Assembly (NCBI GenBank): GCA_004102805.1
Contig: SCEG01000006.1
Location: forward strand, 28,927 to 92,926
Direction of reading: 5' to 3'
Source of the DNA: Muribaculaceae bacterium Isolate-002 (NCI)
GTDB taxonomy: Bacteria; Bacteroidota; Bacteroidia; Bacteroidales; Muribaculaceae
DNA length: 64,000 nucleotides
The notes beneath the pieces are model-generated. The model was not told the DNA's origin and made no database searches. It saw only the letters and a list, made by a program, of their open reading frames with translations. Both the position numbers and the translations under genes were made by a program. The stretch's first letter is position 1, and each line of letters begins with the position of its first letter. Below are positions 56,741 to 64,000 of the stretch, one piece after another.

Positions 56741-57868
56741 ATGGAAGAGGATAGATTAATAACCGTAGCCATCCATACTTATGACCACGCTGTCGCGCTC
56801 AAGAATATGCTTGAGCGCGAAGGTGTGTCAGCTGTGTTACATAATGTGAACCTATCCACTCCGGTAGTGTCATCGGGTGTTCGCGTGAGGATTAAGGAAG
56901 CAGACCTTCCGCAGGCACTCCGCATTATTGAGAACTCCGAAATTTTTGCCGCTGAAAAGGATTGTGCGAAATCTTCAACAAATTCCGAACCGGTAATTCT
57001 GGTGCCGGTCGATTTCTCCGATTATTCGATGAAGGCTGCTGTAATGGCGTTTGATATCGCTTACAGACACAAAGCGCACATAATGCTCCTGCACTCCTTT
57101 ATAAATCCGGCGTTGTCAAAACGCGTGCAGCTTACCGACTCGTTTTCATTTGAACTTGCCGAGAGCCAGGAAGTAGGCAATGCGCTTATGAGAGCTGCAC
57201 GAATTACAATGGATTTGTTTGAGTCACAACTGAGAGAGCGCATTAAAAACGGAGAGATACCTCCGGTCAAATTCAGTAATCTCATAACTGAGGGAGTTCC
57301 TGAAGATGTAATCAACGAAACAGCGAAATCCGTATCACCTATATTGATTGTGATGGGTACTCGCGGCGCCGAGAGAAAAGAAGAGGAACTAATCGGGAGC
57401 GTCACTGCAGAGGTGCTTGATTCCTGCAAATTTCCGGTGTTCAGTATCCCGGAAAATATCACTCTTGAACATATCTCCGATATTTCCCACCTGCTTTTCT
57501 TCAGTAACCTCGAGCAGGAAGATTTACTGGCACTTGAAGCAATATACAGGCTGTTCAAGAATGCTCCGATTGAGATCACCATAGTGCATATTCCGGGGAA
57601 AAAAGAACTGTCATCCAGTGACCGTCGGGCAATAAAATCACTTGTAGAATATTGCCGTAACCACTACCCGTCATTTACTTTTAATTCTGACGAACTGTCA
57701 CTTGGCAATCTCGGCAATGATTACCGCCGTATCGCACGGGAGCATCAGGTAAATCTTGTGGCACTTCCAAATAAGAAACGTAATGTGTTTTTCCGCTTCT
57801 TTAATCCGAGTCTCGCCCATAAGTTGCTATTGCATGCCGACATCTCAATGCTCGTAATTCCTGTATAA
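56741..57868 (+). CDS. DUF2007 plus tandem universal stress protein
   Basis: A 375-residue cytoplasmic fusion. Residues 1-66 form a DUF2007-type signal-transducing domain (ITVAIHTYDHAVALKNML). Residues 84-228 form a complete universal stress domain with VPVDFSDYS and the ATP-binding motif G-2x-G-9x-GS: GTRG at 206-209 and GS at 219-220. Residues about 237-375 form a second, degenerate USP domain that has lost this motif. The pair of an ATP-binding and a degenerate USP domain is typical of tandem USPs. The DUF2007 fusion is less common. It follows the small HTH gene. Confidence 0.87.
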   Translation: MEEDRLITVAIHTYDHAVALKNMLEREGVSAVLHNVNLSTPVVSSGVRVRIKEADLPQALRIIENSEIFAAEKDCAKSSTNSEPVILVPVDFSDYSMKAAVMAFDIAYRHKAHIMLLHSFINPALSKRVQLTDSFSFELAESQEVGNALMRAARITMDLFESQLRERIKNGEIPPVKFSNLITEGVPEDVINETAKSVSPILIVMGTRGAERKEEELIGSVTAEVLDSCKFPVFSIPENITLEHISDISHLLFFSNLEQEDLLALEAIYRLFKNAPIEITIVHIPGKKELSSSDRRAIKSLVEYCRNHYPSFTFNSDELSLGNLGNDYRRIAREHQVNLVALPNKKRNVFFRFFNPSLAHKLLLHADISMLVIPV

Positions 57869-57941
57869 ATTATAGGCACGAGCATGGCAATACGCCTTAC
57901 CACGGAAATATAGACTCGCGACAGCATGCCGACGACCACGA

Positions 57942-59051
57942 TTATTTTTTGTGACCGGATATCTCTTGTGATTTTTTAAGAGCTTTATTGATGCTGTTTC
58001 TGTCTTTGGCATCAATGTCATATTTATCAACATCCGGAATGCGAACACGTGTGCCTGACTCGACTTTGTCGGGATTTGAAATCACATCTCTGTTTTCTTC
58101 GTAGATATACACCCAGAATTCATAAGAACCGAAGTGCTTTCTTGAGAGTTGCGCCAAAGTTGTAGTAACAGTATCGTAAACGACGCTATCCTTTTTCTCC
58201 GTTTTTTCAGTCTCCGTATTTTCCGCTGTAGCAATTTCAGGCTGGACAGCAATCGTATCAATAGGAGCAATAGGTGATATTTCCCCCAATTCATCAGCCA
58301 CTTCCTGTTCATTTTCTCGTATCGGCTCATTCGTCTCTGCTTTTGCCCGCGGATCTATAGCGAGGTATGTAGCCGTAGCGCCAATAACAGCACCGACAGC
58401 CATTCCACATACAAAAGCCCATAACGGGCGTCGACGCTTGGGGGAGCATTCCGTTTCATCATCTGTACATATCTCGTCATCAGCTCCGTCATTGACAGTC
58501 AATTCGTCATTTTCGTGCATTTCGACATTCTCGGAAAGAAGCGCCTTGGAAGCCAATTCCGGATCCGTGGTCTCGTCTGCACTTTCATCATTAGGACAAA
58601 GAGTGGTGTCAGAGAATGTTTCTACCGGTATTTCTGTCGTTTCTGCGATACTATTGACTTCGATATCCTCGACATAGCTATCGTCATCAGATACGGTCGG
58701 GGTCTCAGATGGTTCTTCAACAATATCTTCCTCTTTAACAACAGTCGGGTCATTATCTTCTTCTGACAGCATATCATCTGTAATGTCATCGTCAAGAGGT
58801 TCCGGTTCGAAACATTCAAACGGAGCATTTACATCTGCGGCAAAAGCATGGTCGGGAGTAAATTCTACATTTCCGGCTTCATCTGCAGAAAATTTACCAA
58901 GGCCTTTGATTGAGACCTCATTCGAGTCTTTGAGAGTATCAGCAACCGTCTTGAACATTTCTGCGACAAAACGTTCGCAGAAATCAGCGGTATAGCCCGA
59001 CTGACGTGCAAGCATCCCTGCGAATGTGGATATGGCTACTGTCTGTTTCAT
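57942..59051 (-). CDS. HU-like domain, transmembrane helix and LysM fusion
   Basis: A 369-residue protein. Residues 1-68 resemble an HU/IHF DNA-binding fold (TFAGMLARQSGY, VSIKGLGKFSA, VEFTPDHAF). A long acidic linker (about 82-203) follows, then basic KRRR and one transmembrane helix (210-231). Positive charges before the helix place the HU-like part in the cytoplasm. The far side ends in a LysM-like domain (about 289-339: TLAQLSRKHFGSYEFWVYIY, SGTRVRIPD), which binds peptidoglycan in many proteins. The start overlaps the upstream HU gene as ATGA. The beta-arm of HU is short, so DNA binding is uncertain. Confidence 0.85.
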   Translation of the reverse strand: MKQTVAISTFAGMLARQSGYTADFCERFVAEMFKTVADTLKDSNEVSIKGLGKFSADEAGNVEFTPDHAFAADVNAPFECFEPEPLDDDITDDMLSEEDNDPTVVKEEDIVEEPSETPTVSDDDSYVEDIEVNSIAETTEIPVETFSDTTLCPNDESADETTDPELASKALLSENVEMHENDELTVNDGADDEICTDDETECSPKRRRPLWAFVCGMAVGAVIGATATYLAIDPRAKAETNEPIRENEQEVADELGEISPIAPIDTIAVQPEIATAENTETEKTEKKDSVVYDTVTTTLAQLSRKHFGSYEFWVYIYEENRDVISNPDKVESGTRVRIPDVDKYDIDAKDRNSINKALKKSQEISGHKK

Positions 59052-59329
59052 TGCTGGTTACCGATTGATTTTGTCAATATTGTGCCCGGAGTGAATTTAG
59101 CTGTGATTGACGGTGGGAAAAGCATCCGTTGACCTGATTTTTCGTCAACACCGATATACTCGTCGCGCTTTTCTGTTCCGAATGTTCCGAATGCAGGAAT
59201 TGCCAACATGTCGTCTTGAGAGAGTACCTCAGTAATCATAGATATCGCAGACGCGACAAGCTGTTGTGTCTCTTTATAATTTAATGTGGCGCGACGCGAC
59301 AGCCGCGTAATATATTGCTTATTGTCCAT
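59048..59329 (-). CDS. HU/IHF family DNA-binding protein
   Basis: A 93-residue histone-like protein. The N-terminal helices (KQYITRLSRRATLNYKETQ) and the core strand IPAFGTFGTEKRDEYI fit HU; the arm and C-terminal helix (PPSITAKFTPGTILTKSIG) are recognisable. It is slightly divergent from canonical HU (a missing GRNP arm tip). Its stop overlaps the start of the HU-TM-LysM gene by four bases, so the two are co-translated and may form heterodimers. Confidence 0.85.
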   Translation of the reverse strand: MDNKQYITRLSRRATLNYKETQQLVASAISMITEVLSQDDMLAIPAFGTFGTEKRDEYIGVDEKSGQRMLFPPSITAKFTPGTILTKSIGNQQ

Positions 59330-59348
59330 ATTTCGGTCAAAAATTTTA

Positions 59349-59356
59349 CAAAAATA
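59349..59356 (-). promoter_or_regulatory. Putative -7 box for the HU operon
   Basis: The minus strand reads TATTTTTG, matching TAnnTTTG, 20 bases before the HU ATG. No -33 box at proper spacing. It is back to back with the thiamine promoter. Confidence 0.4.
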
Positions 59357-59365
59357 AACAGAATA

Positions 59366-59397
59366 TTTCTTTTCTAAGGTAAAAAAGTATACCTTTG
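59366..59397 (+). promoter_or_regulatory. Promoter of the thiamine uptake operon
   Basis: TTTC (59366-59369), a 20-base spacer and TACCTTTG (59390-59397). The -7 box is identical to that of the tRNA-Glu gene; the -33 box has one mismatch. Transcription should begin about 59403, just ahead of the riboswitch. Confidence 0.65.
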
Positions 59398-59413
59398 TAC
59401 CGCAGTTAACATA

Positions 59414-59492
59414 TTTTATAGGGGTGCTTATCTATGAGCTGAGATCATACCCTTAGAACCTGATCCGGATAATACCGGCGTAGAGAATAAAA
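59414..59492 (+). promoter_or_regulatory. TPP riboswitch (THI element)
   Basis: The conserved thi-box runs from GGGGTGC (59421-59427) through GCTGAGA (59438-59444), ACCC (59449-59452) and CCTGATCCGG (59459-59468) to CCGGCGTAG (59475-59483), where most members read GTAGGGAA and this one GTAGAGAA. P1 pairs TTTTAT (59414-59419) with ATAAAA (59487-59492). The next gene's ATG is at 59495, so bound TPP should block ribosome access. It controls a thiamine receptor and PnuT. Confidence 0.95.
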
Positions 59493-59494
59493 AA

Positions 59495-61771
59495 ATGGAA
59501 AAATTGTCAATTCTGACGATTGCTGCAATGGCTGGCTGTGTGCCTGCATTGGCGGCAATCGAGCCGGAGACTCCGGCCATCGAGACCGACTCTCTGTCGG
59601 CAATCAATCTCAAAGAAGTTGCAGTGGTGGCTCAACGGGCAGATGCACGTACACCTATTGCGTTCAACAACGTCACGGCGAAAGAGATCGAGCGAATAAA
59701 TCAAGGCGTCGATGTGCCTTATCTGCTGTCGATGACGCCGTCTGTTGTGACAACATCTGATGCCGGCGGCGGGATAGGTTACAGTTCTATTCGCATACGA
59801 GGCACAGAAGGATCGCGCATAAATGTCACCACCAACGGCATTCCGGTCAATGATTCGGAGAGCCACAATGTCTATTGGGTCAACCTTCCAGACATTGCAT
59901 CGTCAGTGAAAGATTTTCAGGTGCAACGCGGAGCCGGCACTTCTACAAACGGAGCGGGAGCTTTCGGAGGCTCGATAAACATGGTAACCGACACTCCGTC
60001 TCGCAATCCTTATGCCTCATTCAGCGGTTCATACGGCATGTACAACACCCACAAGGAGACCATCAAGGTCGGCACAGGGATTATCGGCGGACATTGGGCC
60101 GCCGAAGCCCGGTTGTCAAATATCGGGACGGACGGATATATCGAACGTGCTTCAGCCGACATGTATTCATATTTCGCTCAGGCCGGTTATTATTCCGGAG
60201 CTTCATCTGTGCGCCTTCTTGCTTTCGGAGGCAAGCAACGCACATATATGGCATGGGATTATGCATCGAAAGATCAGATGGAAAAATATGGACGCCGATA
60301 TAATCCGTGCGGAGAATATACCGACAAAGACGGGAATACCGCATATTACCCCAATCAGTATGACAACTACATACTTCACAATTTTCAGTTGCTCGGACGT
60401 CATCGCTTCTCATCGGCGCTTACCATAGATGTTGCGTTTCACTACACCAAAGGCGACGGATATTATGAACAGTATAAAACCAACCGCAGCCTTGTGGAAT
60501 ACGGACTGTCACCGTTTAATATCACAACAACCGAAGCCGACGGCTCCATCTCAACTACAACAGTAAAAAAATCGGATCTTATCCGTCTCAAAAAAATGGA
60601 TAACGGATTTGGTGGAGGACTCTTCAACCTGTCATATACGAAGGGGCGCGTCAGCGCTGTTGCCGGAGGCGCTCTAAACGCATATCACGGGCAGCACTTC
60701 GGCCAGGTAGCATGGGTGCGTAACTATATCGGCGAGATTGATCCGCTGCAGGAATATTATAGGAACACCGGCCATAAGATTGACGGCAATATTTACGCGA
60801 AAGCCAATGTCGATTTATACCGCGGACTGTCAGCCTATGCCGACATGCAATACCGCCATATCAATTATACAATAAAAGGAATTTCCGATACATACGATTA
60901 CAATATCGGCGAAATGCAACCGCTCGCAATTGACAGAAAATTTGATTTCTTTAATCCGAAGATCGGATTAAACTATACTTTTGCCAACAGACACCGGACA
61001 TTCGCATCATGGTCGGTTGCACATAAGGAGCCTACGCGCAATAACTTCATTGACTGTGCTCCCGGGCGAGATCCGAAAGCCGAACGCTTATTTGATTATG
61101 AAGCGGGCTACAGCTATGTCGGACAGATTTTCACCGCCGGAGTAAACCTGTATTATATGGACTATAAGGATCAGCTTGTAGCGACCGGACAATTGTCAGA
61201 TACCGGTAATGCTGTCTCGGAGAATGTTCCTTCAAGCTACCGCGCCGGCATCGAGTTACAGTTAGGCCTGAAGCCTTGCCATTGGTTTGACTGGACTATC
61301 AATGCCACACTTTCGCGCAACCGCATAAAGGATTTTGTCGAATATATCTATGACGACAACGACTATTCAAACCATATCACTGTCAATCATGGCTCAACCC
61401 GCATATCGTTCTCGCCCGATTTCATCATGAACAATGCTTTCAACTTTGACTGGAATGGATTTGACGCCTCGCTCCAGTCGCACTATGTGTCACGGCAGTA
61501 TATGACCAATTCCGAACAACGCGACCAGTCGCTTGATCCGTATTTTGTCAGCAATCTTCTTCTGGGTTACACTTTTTCCACGCATGGGCTCAAAAGCGTG
61601 CGTGTGGGCTTCACCGTCAACAATATTTTCAGCGAGAAATACGAAAACAACGGGTATGCCGGTTCCGGATATTATGTCGACAACTCAGGTGAAAAGGTAA
61701 TATACCGTTATTCGGGTTACTCCGCGCAAGCTCCTATAAATGTAATCGGATCGGTAACAGTCAATTTCTAA
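59495..61771 (+). CDS. TonB-dependent outer-membrane receptor for thiamine
   Basis: A 758-residue outer-membrane receptor. A signal peptide (cleavage near ALAAI), a plug domain (about 40-160; INLKEVAVVAQRADA, SIRIRGTEGSRINVTTNGIPV, GAGAFGGSINMVT) and a 22-stranded-type barrel ending in an aromatic strand (INVIGSVTVNF) are visible. Substrate is inferred from the TPP riboswitch directly upstream and the PnuT gene directly downstream, as in the thiamine locus of other Bacteroidales. It lacks the N-terminal CarboxypepD-like domain of SusC proteins. No SusD partner is adjacent. Confidence 0.93.
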   Translation: MEKLSILTIAAMAGCVPALAAIEPETPAIETDSLSAINLKEVAVVAQRADARTPIAFNNVTAKEIERINQGVDVPYLLSMTPSVVTTSDAGGGIGYSSIRIRGTEGSRINVTTNGIPVNDSESHNVYWVNLPDIASSVKDFQVQRGAGTSTNGAGAFGGSINMVTDTPSRNPYASFSGSYGMYNTHKETIKVGTGIIGGHWAAEARLSNIGTDGYIERASADMYSYFAQAGYYSGASSVRLLAFGGKQRTYMAWDYASKDQMEKYGRRYNPCGEYTDKDGNTAYYPNQYDNYILHNFQLLGRHRFSSALTIDVAFHYTKGDGYYEQYKTNRSLVEYGLSPFNITTTEADGSISTTTVKKSDLIRLKKMDNGFGGGLFNLSYTKGRVSAVAGGALNAYHGQHFGQVAWVRNYIGEIDPLQEYYRNTGHKIDGNIYAKANVDLYRGLSAYADMQYRHINYTIKGISDTYDYNIGEMQPLAIDRKFDFFNPKIGLNYTFANRHRTFASWSVAHKEPTRNNFIDCAPGRDPKAERLFDYEAGYSYVGQIFTAGVNLYYMDYKDQLVATGQLSDTGNAVSENVPSSYRAGIELQLGLKPCHWFDWTINATLSRNRIKDFVEYIYDDNDYSNHITVNHGSTRISFSPDFIMNNAFNFDWNGFDASLQSHYVSRQYMTNSEQRDQSLDPYFVSNLLLGYTFSTHGLKSVRVGFTVNNIFSEKYENNGYAGSGYYVDNSGEKVIYRYSGYSAQAPINVIGSVTVNF

Positions 61772-61792
61772 TAAGTATTCAGTATTTATACC

Positions 61793-62380
61793 GTGGATAC
61801 AATTCTGACATTTCTGGCCGAACACGCAATCGAGATTATCGGATTGGTGCTCGGCCTGTTTTATCTGTATTTTGAATATCATGCCAGCATCTGGGTATGG
61901 CTTTTCAGCCTGCTTATGCCTATGGTGTCGATGATTGTGTACTTCGACGCAGGGCTGTATGCCGATTTCTCAATCAACATATATTACCTGCTTGCCTCGG
62001 CATACGGACTGGCCAGATGGCGAGGAAACAAACGAAGAAAAGGTGCGACTATATCTCATATTCCACCCGCTTTTGCACTGGTGTCAATAGCGGCAATGCT
62101 TGTGATATGGCTCGGGATATATCTTGTGCTGCACAGTTTCACCAACTCCAATGTGCCGGTAATGGACTCACTTACCACTGCTCTCAGCATCGTGGGCACA
62201 TGGATGCTTGCCCGCAAGTATATCGAGCAATGGGCAGTATGGATTGTTGTCGATGCCATCTGCGTGGGACTTTACATCTATAAAGAAATTCCGTTTTATG
62301 CCGTCTTGTATGCCGTGTATACAGTGGTTGCTGTTTTCGGCTACCGTAAGTGGCGCGCGATGATGTCAGCGCAGGCTTAG
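61793..62380 (+). CDS. pnuT: PnuT-type thiamine transporter (PnuC family)
   Basis: Inner-membrane facilitator of 195 residues with about seven transmembrane helices. PnuC-family landmarks are WLFSLLMPMVSMIVYF, the YGLARWR turn, and the late motif WAVWIVVDAICVGLYIYKE. It should import thiamine, which is then trapped by phosphorylation. It starts with GTG at 61793, 21 bases after the receptor. In many Bacteroidales a thiamine pyrophosphokinase gene follows; here the next gene is rlmD on the other strand. Its 3' end overlaps that of rlmD by 15 bases. Confidence 0.92.
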   Translation: MDTILTFLAEHAIEIIGLVLGLFYLYFEYHASIWVWLFSLLMPMVSMIVYFDAGLYADFSINIYYLLASAYGLARWRGNKRRKGATISHIPPAFALVSIAAMLVIWLGIYLVLHSFTNSNVPVMDSLTTALSIVGTWMLARKYIEQWAVWIVVDAICVGLYIYKEIPFYAVLYAVYTVVAVFGYRKWRAMMSAQA

Positions 62381-63775
62381 GCGAACGACATTCTCTACAT
62401 GGTGAGTGTGGGGGAACATATCAACCGGCTGCACCGCTTCCACCTTATAGGCAGTGTCAAGCAACTGAAGATCGCGTGCCTGTGTGGCCGGATTGCAACT
62501 TACATAAACGATACGTTTTGGCATAGCGCGTAAAATCACGTCTACGACATCGTGGTGCATTCCGGCACGAGGCGGATCGACAATCATCACATCGGGGTGT
62601 CCGTGCTCTGCAATAAACCCGTCGGTAAGCACATCTTTCATGTCGCCGGCATAAAATTCGGTATTGGTAATTCCGTTTGCCTGCGAATTGATTATAGCAT
62701 CGTCTATAGCCTCCTTGACATATTCTATGCCGATGACATGGCGGGCGCTGTGGCTTACAAAATTGGCGATTGTGCCGGTGCCGGTATACAAATCATAGAC
62801 AAGTTCATTGCCTGTCAATCCGGCAAAATCACGCACCACCTTGTAGAGTTCGTATGCCTGAAGCGAGTTTGTCTGATAGAATGATTTCGGTCCGACGCGG
62901 AATTTCAACCCCTCCATTTCTTCTTCAATATAAGGTTTGCCGAAAAAATGGATGACATTCTGGTCGGCAATCGAATCGTTGACTTTGAGATTTATGACAT
63001 AATGAAGGGAGGTTATTTCCGGAAACTCTGCATTCAAGGCATTCAGCATAGCCTCCGTGCGCTCCACATCGTCACTTCCGACAACTGCGACAACCATAAC
63101 TTCTCCCGTCGATGCTATGCGTATCATCAGAGTCCGCATGAATCCATGCTGCGCTCGCAGGTCATAAAATGGCAGGTTGTTGTCCTTGCAATATTTCTTT
63201 ACGAAAAGGCGCAGTCTGTTGCCAAGGTCATCCTGAAGATGGCACTTCTGGATATCCAAAACTTTATCAAACGCGCCCGGGATATGAAAGCCTGCGGCAT
63301 CGCGGTCAGGGAATTCTTCTCCTGAACGCATCTGCTCGAATGTCAGCCAGCATTTGTTGGAGAACGTATATTCCATCTTGTTGCGATATCCATAGATTGA
63401 ATTCGACCCGAGTATAGGCATTATCCCGGGATATTCAATTTTGGCGATGCGGTCAAGAGCATCCTTCACCTGGCGCTGCTTTGCCTCAATCTGAAACTGA
63501 TAGGGGAGATGCTGCCATCGACACCCGCCGCAAGTGCCGAAGTGCTCGCAACGAGGCTCGACACGTATAGCTGACGGCGTGACAAGTCTGTCAATGTGCC
63601 CTTCGGCATAAGAATGTTTCTTCCTGTCAATTTTGATGTCAGCGATATCTCCCGGCGCTCCATAAGGAATAAAAACCACCATATTATCAACGCGGGCAAT
63701 GGCATTGCCTTCTGCCGCAACATCTGTTATCTCTATACCCTCAAGTAAAGGGAGCTCTTTCTTTTTACGTGCCAA
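62366..63775 (-). CDS. rlmD: 23S rRNA (uracil(1939)-C(5))-methyltransferase
   Basis: RumA-type methyltransferase that methylates a uridine of 23S rRNA at C5. A TRAM domain (ITDVAAEGNAIARV) is followed by the [4Fe-4S] cysteines Cys76, Cys82, Cys85 and Cys178, FYQTNSLQAYELY, the SAM-binding YDLYTGTGTIANF, DPPRAG and the catalytic Cys in YVSCNPATQARDL. The N-terminus has no ATG. I choose a TTG at 63773-63775, giving MARKKKELPLLEG, as in related proteins; a TTG at 63808 would add 11 residues. The specific uridine is assumed from family membership; a TrmA-like or RlmCD-like specificity cannot be excluded. Confidence 0.9.
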   Translation of the reverse strand: MARKKKELPLLEGIEITDVAAEGNAIARVDNMVVFIPYGAPGDIADIKIDRKKHSYAEGHIDRLVTPSAIRVEPRCEHFGTCGGCRWQHLPYQFQIEAKQRQVKDALDRIAKIEYPGIMPILGSNSIYGYRNKMEYTFSNKCWLTFEQMRSGEEFPDRDAAGFHIPGAFDKVLDIQKCHLQDDLGNRLRLFVKKYCKDNNLPFYDLRAQHGFMRTLMIRIASTGEVMVVAVVGSDDVERTEAMLNALNAEFPEITSLHYVINLKVNDSIADQNVIHFFGKPYIEEEMEGLKFRVGPKSFYQTNSLQAYELYKVVRDFAGLTGNELVYDLYTGTGTIANFVSHSARHVIGIEYVKEAIDDAIINSQANGITNTEFYAGDMKDVLTDGFIAEHGHPDVMIVDPPRAGMHHDVVDVILRAMPKRIVYVSCNPATQARDLQLLDTAYKVEAVQPVDMFPHTHHVENVVRLSLR

Positions 63776-63916
63776 TGTCTGTGATTTTATAATGAATAAT
63801 CGGGGCAAAATTAATTATAATTATGGAATAGAACCAATAATTTGACATCAAAGCTGATAAAATTTTGAAAAATCACGGCTCTTTCATTTAAACTAAAATA
63901 AAGAGCACATCCTCCC

Positions 63917-63948
63917 TTACCCGCTTCAGTCCGGAGCGGGTAATTTTT
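63917..63948 (+). terminator. Plus-strand intrinsic terminator with no visible gene
   Basis: TTACCCGCT (63917-63925) pairs perfectly with AGCGGGTAA (63935-63943) and is followed by five T residues. No plus-strand gene precedes it: rlmD runs the other way. It may belong to a short RNA or to the leader of a gene beyond the window. The rest of 63776-64000 shows nothing I can name. Confidence 0.75.
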
Positions 63949-64000
63949 CTATGTCTGTATGTTAAAAGGTTATCCTGTTATCAAAATCTTGTTTTTTTCA

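Noticed and set aside
57061..57582. 173-codon minus-strand frame inside the universal stress gene
   Set aside because: It is antisense to a clear USP domain and has Ser/Leu-rich shadow composition.

Overview
The window is chromosomal DNA from a member of Bacteroidota, almost certainly order Bacteroidales; a gut Muribaculaceae-like species is my best guess but is not proven. The evidence is the complete bat (aerotolerance) operon, a PF14121-type putative porin, lipoproteins and DUF families typical of the group, a TPP-riboswitch/TonB receptor/PnuT thiamine locus, a tRNA gene without encoded CCA, and repeated promoters of the Bacteroidales type (-7 box TAnnTTTG, sometimes with a -33 TTTG). Shine-Dalgarno sequences are largely absent. 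Coding density is high. I see no phage, transposon, integron or CRISPR array, so this reads as core genome.

Layout. 1-4.3 kb (minus): ftsK (cut by the window edge), rpe, a DedA membrane protein and a UDG-superfamily glycosylase. 4.4-6.3 kb (plus): an aquaporin with an altered selectivity filter, YqgE/AlgH and a PepSY-like lipoprotein. 6.3-16.7 kb (minus): an unknown exported protein, miaA, an unknown membrane protein, dipeptidyl peptidase IV, a long coiled-coil protein, and a receiver/PPDK-ATP-grasp fusion. efp (plus) at 17 kb. 17.6-24.9 kb (minus): a seven-gene block with a thioredoxin-like DUF5106 protein, mnmA, bifunctional nuclease, nucleoside transporter, rsmE, kdsA and a TPR protein. 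25-30.5 kb (plus): clpB, a small lipoprotein, tRNA-Glu(CTC) and an ABC-F ATPase. 30.6-34.1 kb (minus): prs, a cytoplasmic GH13 amylase and a patatin phospholipase. valS (plus) at 34.3 kb. 37-47 kb (minus): an anchored solute-binding protein, putative porin, DUF6155 protein, DPP5-like peptidase, YgiQ radical SAM protein and uvrB.

47.4-56.2 kb (plus) is the moxR-DUF58-batD-like-batA-batB-batC-batD-batE operon: a MoxR AAA+ ATPase with three VWA-type proteins and envelope TPR/SH3 partners, ending in a strong terminator. It is followed by a small HTH protein and a DUF2007-USP-USP fusion. At 57.9-59.3 kb (minus) a two-gene unit encodes an HU-like protein and a second HU-like domain fused to an acidic linker, a transmembrane helix and a LysM domain. 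At 59.4-62.4 kb (plus) a TPP riboswitch controls a thiamine TonB receptor and PnuT. rlmD (minus) closes the window.

The best candidates for poorly described biology are: (1) the receiver-PPDK_N fusion that lacks the phosphohistidine and PEP domains, with its coiled-coil partner; (2) the HU/HU-TM-LysM pair, which could link DNA to the cell wall; and (3) a very compact TPP riboswitch whose P1 helix ends two bases before the start codon. Functions come from reading motifs by eye; no database search was run.
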